Assembly (NCBI GenBank): GCA_023954815.1
Contig: JAGSHB010000019.1
Location: 1 to 54,166, forward strand
Length of the DNA: 54,166 bases
From: Myxococcales bacterium
GTDB taxonomy: Bacteria > Myxococcota_A > UBA9042
Direction of reading: 5' to 3'
Shown: piece by piece, positions 1-7,977 of the stretch
How the letters are laid out: each line of letters opens with the position of its first letter
Position numbering within the stretch: the stretch's first letter is position 1
Made by a program: the position numbers and the translations under genes
The notes under the pieces: generated by a model
The model's database searches: none
What the model saw: only the letters and a program-made list of their open reading frames with translations
Told to the model about the DNA's origin: nothing

Positions 1-435
1 GATCCCGACCCGGGCATAGAGATTCGGACCGCTGAGGGTACCCTTGAGCAGGCCCTCGGTCGGCAGTAGGTAGTGATCGCTCTCTGGGTGGGTGAAGGTG
101 TTGTTCCAAGCGCCGTCAAATTGGTCGAGCCCTGTGGACTGAAAGTTGATGCCGACGTTCCAGTTGCCCGCTCCGATCCCAGTCGCGGGCGCGCCTTGTT
201 TGTAGGCGGAGAGCAGGCCGATCTGCCTGGAAAAGCGTTGGAACTGCCCGAGGGTCAGCTGCGGCGAAAACTGCATCATGCACTCGGAGATGCCGGGGTT
301 GAGGTTGAGCGACGGCGCGGCGCCGCCATGGGCCTGTGCCTGCGAGGCGGTCACGAGCAGCAGCAGACTGGTCAGCAGCGCGGGTACGAGCCTGGCAGTG
401 GCGCGTTTGGGGACGTGGCGGGCGAGAATCTGCAT
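1..435 (-). CDS. Partial secreted protein, probably outer-membrane (C-terminus beyond window)
   Basis: The minus-strand frame is open from the start codon to the window edge, so only the first 145 residues are visible. The ATG at 435 has GGAGG four bases upstream; an in-frame ATG at 459 would add eight residues but has no Shine-Dalgarno. The N-terminus is a clear signal peptide: basic residues (RH, K, R, R), a Leu/Val-rich core, and a TASQAQA-HG cleavage site near residue 31. The mature part is rich in Gly, Asn and aromatic residues (for example GNWNVGINFQ), as in outer-membrane or beta-barrel proteins. I do not recognise the family. It diverges from the kinase gene at 690, and the 254 bases between them should hold both promoters. 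Confidence 0.7.
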   Translation of the reverse strand, partial: MQILARHVPKRATARLVPALLTSLLLLVTASQAQAHGGAAPSLNLNPGISECMMQFSPQLTLGQFQRFSRQIGLLSAYKQGAPATGIGAGNWNVGINFQSTGLDQFDGAWNNTFTHPESDHYLLPTEGLLKGTLSGPNLYARVGI

Positions 436-689
436 GAGGCCTCCGAGCGGGACAGTCATCGCCGGAGAGGCAGACGCAGGGCGCTCAGAGATTGAAACAC
501 CGCTGGGCGCACGAGTTGTTACTTCGCTGCCGGTGTCACCCAGGCTCCACCCGGTCATCCCTCCACCAGCGATGGTGCTGAGTTCGCCTGATGTTGCCCC
601 AGTCTGTGCTCGTGGGATCATCATGGCCGGGCAGCAGTGCTATGGTCCGCTCCATAGACGCCTGTGCCAAACGCGGACGGAGCTTGTCG

Positions 690-2252
690 ATGATCTGCGC
701 CGCCTGCGGAGAACCCAACCAGGACCAGCAAGCCGACGTCTGTGGGGCGTGCGGTGCCGATCCGCTGCTCGCCGGCCGCTATCGCCTGCTGGGGACCCTC
801 GGTCACGGCGGCGTGGCGACGACTTACGAGGCCGAGCAACTGTCGGACGGGGTGCACGTCGCCATCAAAGAGCTGCTGCTGCGGCGGATGGATGCGTTCA
901 AGACCAAAGACCTCTTTCACCGTGAAGCCCAGGTGCTGCGGACCCTCGATCATCCGGGGATCCCGCGCTATATCGACGAGCTGACCGCCGGCAGCGGCAA
1001 GCACATGGCGTTTTATCTGGTGCAGGAGCTGGTGCGCGGCCAGAACCTGCAAGCCGAACTATCCGATAAGCGTCAGACCGAGCGCGAGGTCGCAGCGACC
1101 CTGGCCGAGCTAGCAGAGATCTTGAGCTACCTGCACAGCCTGCGGCCGCCCGTGATTCACCGAGACCTCAAACCGTCGAACGTCATGCGCCGAGAGGCGG
1201 ACAGCAAGCTGATGCTCATCGACTTCGGTGCGGTGCGGGAGGCGGCCACCACCCGCGGCCAGGGCGGCAGCACGGTCGCGGGTACGTTTGGTTTCATGGC
1301 GCCGGAGCAATTCGCGGGTCAGGCCAGCCCGGCGACCGATCTCTACGGCCTAGGCACCACCGCGGTCGCCCTGCTGACCCACCGCTCGCCCCAGGAGCTC
1401 CTCGACGCGACCCACGAGCTGCGTTGGCGGGAGGTGGTCAGCGCCAGCCCCGCGCTGACCGCTATCCTGGAGGAGCTGCTGGTTCGTGATCCGGCCCATC
1501 GGGCCAGCGACGCAGCCGAGGTAGGTCGGCGCTTGCAGGCCGTCGCCGACGGCACAGCGCCCGCCTTTTCACCCACCGGTAGTTGGAGCGCCAAGCCCCA
1601 GCCCAAGGCGGAGCCCGGACGGCCGATCTTGGGCGGCGCGACCCTCAAGGAGGTCATGCGCGGCGAGGTGCCGGTGGGCGACCTCATCGAGAGCCTGCGG
1701 GATGGCAGCCTGCTGCGGGGCGGGCCAAGGCAGCCGCCCGACCTGTACCTCAAGCCGCCACCCGCACCTCGGCCGTCGGGGCTGTGGCTGGCGCGCAAGC
1801 GGGATGCGGTGGCCGGGTTCAAGTTCATGTTCGGCGCTATTTTCGGCGGGGTGGGCACCATCGTCGGCGTGCCCCTGGTGCTGACCTCGCTCTTTGGCGC
1901 CATGGAGCCCCTCGCCGGGCTCATCGGCGGCGGGTTGGGCGTCATTTTTGCGGCCATCGGTGGCGTGGTCGGACTCAGCGGCTTGCAGCGCTTACAACAG
2001 ATCTCGGCGCTATGGCAGGACGGCCACGAGGTCATCGGCCACATCGAGCATATTGAGATGAATCGGCAAATCACCGTCAACGGCAGGTCGCCCTGGCAGG
2101 TGCACTACACCTATCGGGTCCATGGGCGGCCTTATTCGGGCTCAGGAACCACGTTCGACCGCAAGATGCGCCGAGCCCAGCGCGGCCAGCCTGTGGCGGT
2201 GGTGTTTGATCCGAATAATCCGGGCGACAGTGTGGTGAACCTGCCGTCGTAG
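690..2252 (+). CDS. Zinc-ribbon Ser/Thr protein kinase with C-terminal DUF3592-like domain
   Basis: A 520-residue protein. The frame is open further upstream, but the ATG at 690 has CGGAG seven bases before it and opens directly with a zinc ribbon (C3/C6 and C18/C21). A Hanks-type kinase domain follows at about 30-290: Gly loop GHGG (38-41), VAIK Lys60, Glu79, HRDLKPSN (157-164), DFG (178-180) and APEQF. All catalytic residues are present. After a Pro-rich linker there are two hydrophobic segments (about 375-430). The last ~70 residues (VHYTYRVHGRPY through FDPNNPGDS) resemble DUF3592, a beta-rich domain. Presumably an inner-membrane signalling kinase; its substrates are unknown. The kinase call is very secure and the DUF3592 call is moderate. 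Confidence 0.92.
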   Translation: MICAACGEPNQDQQADVCGACGADPLLAGRYRLLGTLGHGGVATTYEAEQLSDGVHVAIKELLLRRMDAFKTKDLFHREAQVLRTLDHPGIPRYIDELTAGSGKHMAFYLVQELVRGQNLQAELSDKRQTEREVAATLAELAEILSYLHSLRPPVIHRDLKPSNVMRREADSKLMLIDFGAVREAATTRGQGGSTVAGTFGFMAPEQFAGQASPATDLYGLGTTAVALLTHRSPQELLDATHELRWREVVSASPALTAILEELLVRDPAHRASDAAEVGRRLQAVADGTAPAFSPTGSWSAKPQPKAEPGRPILGGATLKEVMRGEVPVGDLIESLRDGSLLRGGPRQPPDLYLKPPPAPRPSGLWLARKRDAVAGFKFMFGAIFGGVGTIVGVPLVLTSLFGAMEPLAGLIGGGLGVIFAAIGGVVGLSGLQRLQQISALWQDGHEVIGHIEHIEMNRQITVNGRSPWQVHYTYRVHGRPYSGSGTTFDRKMRRAQRGQPVAVVFDPNNPGDSVVNLPS

Positions 2253-2538
2253 GTCGGGTTTGGCCGGGTCCAGCGCGTGGTCTTGGGGCGCGCAGCGGCC
2301 CTTCGCCGTGATTGAGTTGGGTTCGACGCTGCATCGATGAAGGCACGGTGGACAAAGAAGGCCATACGGCCGCGATCAAGTTGAGGTGCAGTAGCAGCGA
2401 AAAGTAACGTGATCCTAGGCATACCAACGCAAATATACGGGTACATAAAGAGAAACACTTTGGGTCCTTGTTTTCGAGATAGTTCTAGTCCAGACTTTCG
2501 CGGAAATAGCCTCCCGCCCCCTCTCCCAAGGATCTCCA

Positions 2539-4668
2539 ATGAACACAAGCTGTTCTCGAGCACTATTGCTCTTTGCATTCCTCTTCGCGCCAGCTCTCGC
2601 AACCGCTACTACCTGTCCTGCGACCAACGTCATCACGGACAATCAAGCCTTCAACTGGACGTACCATCCGGCGGACGCCAACAATCCGCAGCCCTACTAC
2701 AGCGGCACCATGGAGATGGGCGAAGCGTCCCTGTCGATCGGCGGCTACTCGCTCACCACCCGCGCGTACCGTCAGGCGGGCGGCCAGTACTCGATCCCAG
2801 GCCCGACCCTGAAGATGAAGCCCGGCGAGAAGTACGTGCTCAGCTTCCACAACACGCTGCCCTACGAGATGCCGAGCCCCGAGCACAACGTCTACAAAGA
2901 CCCGAATATCAGCAATATCCATACACACGGCCTGCACATCTCGGGGCAGTCTCCCGGCGATGACGTGACCCGCTCGTTCGAGGGCGGCTACGGCGGCGAC
3001 TTTGTGTACGACATGCCGGCTGACCACATGGGCGGTACATTTTGGTACCACGCTCACCACCACGGCTCGACGTACCTACAGGTCTCCGGTGGCGCGTTCG
3101 GTCTCCTCGTCGTCGACGATAGCGCTGACCAAATTCCCGCCAATGTCGCCGCCATGGAGGAGCGTGAGCTCGTCATCGCCTACCTCGACACCGGCGCTGC
3201 CGGCACCGGTGGCGACTCCCTGCTCAGCGGCAACCTGCCCAGCACCTGGACCGTCAACGGAAAGATCGCCGGCAACTTCTGCATGCCTCCCAACACGTGG
3301 CAGCACTGGCGCGTGCTGTTGGCTGACCGCAACGCGATGGAAAAGACCGTGACTGTCGGCGCGAACTGCGAGGTTAAATTGCTAGCCCGTGATGGCGTCT
3401 GGCGTACCACTGCCCCGAAGACGTTGACGACCAACGGCCTGTCCCTCACCGGCGCCTCTCGTGCGGATTTCGCGGTCCGCTGCCAGGGTGATTCGACCCT
3501 GAGCGTCAACAACACGGTCGTGGCCAACGTCTACGTCGACGGAAGCGCCGACACTGCGCCCAACCCGTACGCCGCAGACGGTGTCTCCTCCTGGTCCGCT
3601 GCGCGCCCGAGCTACCTGCGTGACTTGCGCAATGAGACCAACGTCAACACGGAGTCGGTGCAAATGGGCGCCCGCACCGTCAACGGCAGCAAGTTTGATC
3701 ACATGACGCCGACCTTTTCTCTTGCGCCGACCCACGTACAGGAGTGGTCGGTCAATGGCGCCGCTCGCCACCCCTTCCACCTGCACGTCTACCACGTGCA
3801 ATCGCTGAACTGCGGTGGTGACTTTGAGGACGGTGAGTACTACGACGTGGTTGCGTCAAACTGCTCGATTCGCTTCGACCTGAACGCGGCGACGTCGACG
3901 CCGTACTACGGCCGCACGATCATGCACTGCCACATCCTCGCCCACGAAGATCAGGGCGCCATGGGCTGGTTGCAGGTCACGGGCGGCACGGGCGCGCCGA
4001 CCTTTCCAGCGGACGGTAACGTGCCAGCCTACGGCGCGTACTACGCCTTCGGTGGTGGCACCACGCCGACCGCCCCGAACGCACCCAGCAACTTGGCGGC
4101 TGCTGCCGTCTCCGCCGCGCAGATCGACTTGAGTTGGACCGACAACAGCGGCGATGAGCAGGGCTTTGAGATCTATCGCTCCAGCGATGGTCAGAGCTTC
4201 AACTTGCTCGACACCGTCGGCGCCGACATCACGTCGTACAGCGACACCGCTTCCCTGTCGCCGTCGAGCACCTACTGGTACCACGTCGTCGCCTACAACG
4301 GCGCCGGCTCCTCCGATCTGTCCAACACCGCCTCCGCGACCACCCAGGCCGGGGGAACCCCTACCGCGGTGACAGTCGGCTCCATCTCGGTGTCGACCTA
4401 CGGCGCTGGTCAGGGCAAGAAAGGTGGCCGCGCGGTCATCGTCGTCCGTGACGACCAGGGCGGTCTCGTCGAGGGCGCCATTGTGAGCGGCGCCTTCAGC
4501 GGCTCCTTCACAGAGTCCGCCACCAGCAGCGCGACGGACGCCAGCGGCTCGACCACCGTCGACACCACCGCGACCGCCAAAGGCAACGTGGCAGTCACCT
4601 TCTGCGTGACGTCCATCAGCCACGCGAGCCTGACCAACTTCAGCGGCTCGATCTGCGCATCGCTGTAG
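2539..4668 (+). CDS. Secreted multicopper oxidase with C-terminal Fn3 and Ig-like domains
   Basis: 709 residues, with AAGGA seven bases before the ATG. Signal peptide at 1-23 (LLLFAFLFAPALATA). Copper motifs occur in the order expected for a three-cupredoxin oxidase: HTHGLH (128-133), WYHAHHHG (169-176), HPFHLH (411-416) and HCHILAH (463-469), giving the type 1 Cys464 and the trinuclear His set. By spacing from Cys464 the type 1 axial position is Ala474, with Met475 next to it, so the site may lack an axial Met. Residues about 510-605 form a fibronectin type III-like domain, and the last ~100 residues are an Ig-like beta domain. Likely periplasmic or extracellular; the substrate (metal ion or phenolic) cannot be told. 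A strong terminator follows. Confidence 0.93.
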   Translation: MNTSCSRALLLFAFLFAPALATATTCPATNVITDNQAFNWTYHPADANNPQPYYSGTMEMGEASLSIGGYSLTTRAYRQAGGQYSIPGPTLKMKPGEKYVLSFHNTLPYEMPSPEHNVYKDPNISNIHTHGLHISGQSPGDDVTRSFEGGYGGDFVYDMPADHMGGTFWYHAHHHGSTYLQVSGGAFGLLVVDDSADQIPANVAAMEERELVIAYLDTGAAGTGGDSLLSGNLPSTWTVNGKIAGNFCMPPNTWQHWRVLLADRNAMEKTVTVGANCEVKLLARDGVWRTTAPKTLTTNGLSLTGASRADFAVRCQGDSTLSVNNTVVANVYVDGSADTAPNPYAADGVSSWSAARPSYLRDLRNETNVNTESVQMGARTVNGSKFDHMTPTFSLAPTHVQEWSVNGAARHPFHLHVYHVQSLNCGGDFEDGEYYDVVASNCSIRFDLNAATSTPYYGRTIMHCHILAHEDQGAMGWLQVTGGTGAPTFPADGNVPAYGAYYAFGGGTTPTAPNAPSNLAAAAVSAAQIDLSWTDNSGDEQGFEIYRSSDGQSFNLLDTVGADITSYSDTASLSPSSTYWYHVVAYNGAGSSDLSNTASATTQAGGTPTAVTVGSISVSTYGAGQGKKGGRAVIVVRDDQGGLVEGAIVSGAFSGSFTESATSSATDASGSTTVDTTATAKGNVAVTFCVTSISHASLTNFSGSICASL

Positions 4669-4693
4669 ATCTTTCGGCATAGCCAGAGACCAA

Positions 4694-4738
4694 CAAGGCA
4701 GAGCGGTCCCACCCTACGCGGTGTGGCCGCTCTGCTTG
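4694..4738 (+). terminator. Rho-independent terminator after the multicopper oxidase gene
   Basis: A long inverted repeat starts 25 bases after the stop codon. The outer arms CAAGGCAGAGCGG and CCGCTCTGCTTG pair with a single bulged G; the helix continues inward through CCACC/GGTGTGG to a loop around CTACGC. It is followed by TGTGGTTTTGG, a modest T-rich tail. Position and stem length support termination. Confidence 0.75.
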
Positions 4739-5173
4739 TGGTTTTGGCTTGAGTTGACGCTACGCGCCCCAGGACGGCCGATCGGGCCCGACCCCCACTA
4801 ACCTACCTCCCCACCCCTATTGACGTCCGCTGGGGCCATCCTTGGTCACGCAACAGCCAGTTCGCCCTGCAAAAACCGTTCACGCGGGCCCTCCAACCGC
4901 CCTATTTGGTTTGGCAGGCCGGCTTGACATAGCACGCCGAGTTGGGTCGATAGCCTCTTGAAATCTTTGGGTCATCGCCGATGTCGATGGTACGCCGAAC
5001 GCTCCTTGCCCGCCGCCAGTTTTCAGCTGAATGGATGTTGTCTCCTTGCGCGTAGAGCGATTGGAGGTCGGCCTTGTCGAGACGAAAAATGAATCAAAAT
5101 CGGAAAAGTAGCCTCGCCAGGGCTACGATAGAGATTGACGGCGAGGGGGCTGCGGGTCACTGCGGAGGTGGAG
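4739..5173. other. Gene-free stretch upstream of the Lys-rich protein
   Basis: No coding frame with a plausible start and composition was found here. A perfect TTGACA hexamer lies at 4924-4929, but no acceptable -10 box follows at 16-18 bases. A short inverted repeat, GTAGCC-N7-GGCTAC, lies at 5108-5126, about 50 bases before the start at 5174. The promoter of the downstream gene is presumably here but is not resolved. Confidence 0.5.
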
Positions 5174-5950
<777 letters not shown>

Positions 5951-6013
5951 TCACGGCTGAGGCCTGACGGCTGCGCCGCTTGGTGCAATCGTGCGTCTCA
6001 GCCTCGTTCACCC

Positions 6014-6054
6014 ATGAAGACCGCCCCTGACCTAGCTCAGTGGGTGGTCTTCAT
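6014..6054. terminator. Bidirectional terminator between converging genes
   Basis: A 13-bp stem, ATGAAGACCGCCC / GGGTGGTCTTCAT, with one G-T pair and a 15-base loop. It is followed by GATTTT on the plus strand. It sits between the stops of the Lys-rich protein (5950, +) and the membrane-anchored protein (6094, -), so it can serve both. Confidence 0.8.
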
Positions 6055-6093
6055 GATTTTGGTACCCCAAGTCAGCGAGGTTGTGGTCTCGAC

Positions 6094-6744
6094 TCACCTT
6101 GGTCGCCACGCGCGGCCTGCTGAACCGGTGCCGAGCGCCGCCCGCATCCCTGCCAAGGTCTCCAACCCCTGCCGCATCCGCTCCGTATCGGCGTCCGCAT
6201 CCAGCTCCAGATTCAGGCGATAACCCGTCCACCCCACCATCAACTGGTCCGCCAGACTCCCAGGCAGCAGCTGATTGGCGTCCAGCGCCAGGGTCCACAC
6301 ATCAGCCGGCACCTGCGGCACCAAGTCCGCGACGGTTCGCTCGGTCCACCGTTTGAGCGTGTCCTTCGCTGGCGGCTTGCCAAAGTAGCGCGGCTGCCCT
6401 CGGCGCTTGTAGCGAAACCACACCACCGAGCCCTGCGCGGGGGCATCCGTCGGGACCTCCATCAGCAGCTGTACGACCAGCCTGGCGCCCATCTGATCAC
6501 CCGGCGAATCGACCTTGGCCAGCTGCACGGCCACACGCGCGTCGCCGTAGGTGCCGACGGTTGCTGTTTGGGCGACGCGGGTGCCGGTGAAGGTGAGCGG
6601 CTGTAGACCGAGCGCAGCGCATTGCGCGAAGAAGCGCTGTTGTTGCGCTGCGAGCTTGGCAAACGCCCGTGAGCGGAGGACTGAGAGCAGGACGATGAGG
6701 CCCAGGACCAAGAGGATGCCGACTGCGATGGCGAGGGTGGGCAT
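6094..6744 (-). CDS. Membrane-anchored protein of unknown function
   Basis: 216 residues, with AGGAG eight bases before the ATG. One N-terminal transmembrane helix (about 4-23, AIAVGILLVLGLIVLLSVL), then a basic, Gln-rich juxtamembrane segment and a soluble domain of about 180 residues, probably cytoplasmic since a basic stretch follows the helix. No motif was recognised; WFRYKRRGQPRYFGKPP near the middle may be a family signature. Monocistronic by position: it ends at a shared terminator, and a 22-bp dyad lies 73 bases upstream of its start. Confidence 0.75.
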   Translation of the reverse strand: MPTLAIAVGILLVLGLIVLLSVLRSRAFAKLAAQQQRFFAQCAALGLQPLTFTGTRVAQTATVGTYGDARVAVQLAKVDSPGDQMGARLVVQLLMEVPTDAPAQGSVVWFRYKRRGQPRYFGKPPAKDTLKRWTERTVADLVPQVPADVWTLALDANQLLPGSLADQLMVGWTGYRLNLELDADADTERMRQGLETLAGMRAALGTGSAGRAWRPR

Positions 6745-6816
6745 GGGGCGCTACTCCTGCGGCATCGGGGAGGGTTGGGGACAAAAATGACATCGCGACG
6801 TCGATTTTTCGAGGAA

Positions 6817-6838
6817 AATGCGCATTGCGATGCGCATT
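6817..6838. promoter_or_regulatory. Perfect 9-4-9 dyad, possible operator
   Basis: AATGCGCAT-TGCG-ATGCGCATT is a perfect inverted repeat, and each arm also contains the self-complementary octamer ATGCGCAT. It lies in the 287-base gap upstream of the minus-strand gene starting at 6744, where an operator or upstream regulatory site would be expected. The rest of that gap holds no convincing gene. Confidence 0.5.
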
Positions 6839-7031
6839 CTGTCGACACCTACGCCGACCTTGGACTGCGAAAGCCCAAGTCAGTCGCCATCAGCCTTTGT
6901 CGCGCCTGTGGCCATAAATGTGAGTGGAGTTCGCTACTTTCTGCTCATCCAGACCAGTGGTGGCGCGGAGGTGAGCGTCAGGCCATGGGCACGGCGCCCC
7001 AATGACGTCGGTCGAAGCGCGTTGTTCGTGC

Positions 7032-7406
7032 TCAGGCCGCTAACTCGGTCGAGTCGTTGCCGATCAAGACATCAGCTGACAGCCCGAGGCCATCGCGCAG
7101 ACGCCGGATCATGGGCAGCGTCAATGTCCGCTTTCTGTTCAAGATCTCCGAGACGCGACTACGGCTGCCCAGCATGGGCACGAGGTCTTTGCGGGTCAGT
7201 CCCTGCTGCTCCATGACAAAGATGATGGCGTCAACTGGATCGGGTGGCGGGATGATATGGTGCTTGTGCTCGTAGGCATCGATGAGCGTGACCAAGATCT
7301 CGAGATGCTCGGCCTCAAGCGACCCCGCTTCGGCTCCCCAAAGGGACTCGAGCTGGACCATCGCCCGTGCGTGGTCGGCATCGTTACGGATGGCGCGGAT
7401 CTTCAT
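7032..7406 (-). CDS. higA: Antitoxin HigA (XRE family)
   Basis: 124 residues. The N-terminal ~65 residues form the helical HigA part (HARAMVQLESLW, then HIIPPPDPVDAIIFVMEQQGL). Residues about 60-110 are a helix-turn-helix (LTRKDLVPMLGSRSRVSEILNRKRTLTL). This is the HigA type usually paired with PF09907 HigB toxins, with the toxin gene first. The start is 32 bases after the higB stop, so the two should be co-transcribed. HigA normally binds HigB and represses the operon; the paired operators upstream of higB fit that. Confidence 0.9.
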   Translation of the reverse strand: MKIRAIRNDADHARAMVQLESLWGAEAGSLEAEHLEILVTLIDAYEHKHHIIPPPDPVDAIIFVMEQQGLTRKDLVPMLGSRSRVSEILNRKRTLTLPMIRRLRDGLGLSADVLIGNDSTELAA

Positions 7407-7438
7407 GGTTTGTCCCTGCTGTCAGCTGTCCCAACACC

Positions 7439-7735
7439 CTAGAGTTCGCCGACGTCGATTGCGTCGTACTGCTTATGTGTGCCGATGAACTTCACCCACA
7501 CAGTTTGACCTGGGAACCAGAGCTTGGCGATGAGTCGGTACTTGTTACCGCCAATGTTGAAGACCACGCGCTCACTGTCGATGACGCTCGCATGGCGATA
7601 GCGCCGCTTGATGTCGGCCATCGAGGTCCAGTTCGCTTTGCTGACCTCCGCAAACCAAGCCTTGAGAGGCTGCTCCGCTGCCGCGTGGCCGGACTCCCAG
7701 AAGGTCCTGAGTGTCTTCCGGGCGATGATGCGCAT
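7439..7735 (-). CDS. higB: mRNA interferase toxin HigB (PF09907 type)
   Basis: 98 residues, full length for the family. Family signatures run throughout: MRIIARKTLRTFWE, AEQPLKAWF, ERVVFNIGGNKYRLIAKL and VKFIGTHKQYDAIDV. HigB toxins are RelE-fold ribonucleases that cut mRNA, usually on the ribosome. The gene comes first in a two-gene operon with higA, the typical order for this subgroup. Nothing suggests inactivation. Identity is confident; toxicity is inferred from the family. Confidence 0.93.
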   Translation of the reverse strand: MRIIARKTLRTFWESGHAAAEQPLKAWFAEVSKANWTSMADIKRRYRHASVIDSERVVFNIGGNKYRLIAKLWFPGQTVWVKFIGTHKQYDAIDVGEL

Positions 7736-7747
7736 GGACCTCCCGTG

Positions 7748-7764
7748 GTTCCCGCGGTGGGAAC
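7748..7764. promoter_or_regulatory. Operator 1 of higBA
   Basis: GTTCCC-N5-GGGAAC, perfect 6-bp arms, just downstream of the -10 box. Together with the second site it is the likely HigA or HigBA binding site. Confidence 0.65.
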
Positions 7765-7793
7765 ATACTAGGATGTTCCCGAGGTGGGATCAA
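7765..7793 (-). promoter_or_regulatory. Promoter of higBA
   Basis: Read on the minus strand, TTGATC (7793-7788), a 17-base spacer and TAGTAT (7770-7765) form a sigma-70-type promoter. Transcription would begin roughly 20-25 bases before the higB ATG. Both hexamers are overlapped or flanked by the GTTCCC/GGGAAC operators. Confidence 0.65.
7775..7791. promoter_or_regulatory. Operator 2 of higBA
   Basis: GTTCCC-N5-GGGATC, a second copy of the same element with one arm change. It is centred 27 bases from operator 1 and covers the spacer and part of the -35 box. Occupancy of both would cover the whole promoter. Confidence 0.65.
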
Positions 7794-7977
7794 GCGATAC
7801 TTGGTCGTTGTTGGGCGTAGATTCGCGGCGAGATATGGGCATGCCTTCGCCCGTTTTGAGGTCGGGCAGCCTCATGTTGGTGGCGACCAACCTCAGTCGT
7901 ACGCAATGCCTCGTCGCACGAAGTGGGCGGTCATGACGCGCCAAGCGGTCATTCATCGGTCTCGGGACAGACGAGCG

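Noticed and set aside
278-925. Plus-strand frame spanning the divergent gap and the kinase start.
   Set aside because: It overlaps the secreted-protein gene and the kinase zinc ribbon in another frame and has Arg-rich shadow composition.
4924-4952. Perfect TTGACA as a promoter for the Lys-rich protein gene.
   Set aside because: Nothing close to TATAAT follows at 16-18 bases, and it would leave a leader of over 200 bases.
6775-7216. Plus-strand frames in the gap upstream of 6744, one with a CRACGHKCEW stretch hinting at a zinc site.
   Set aside because: No ribosome site, overlap with higA at the far end, and an isolated Cys pair is not enough.
7876-7891. GTTGGT-GGCG-ACCAAC inverted repeat as terminator of the nuo operon.
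   Set aside because: The stem is only 6 bp and no T run follows on the minus strand, so it is too weak to call.
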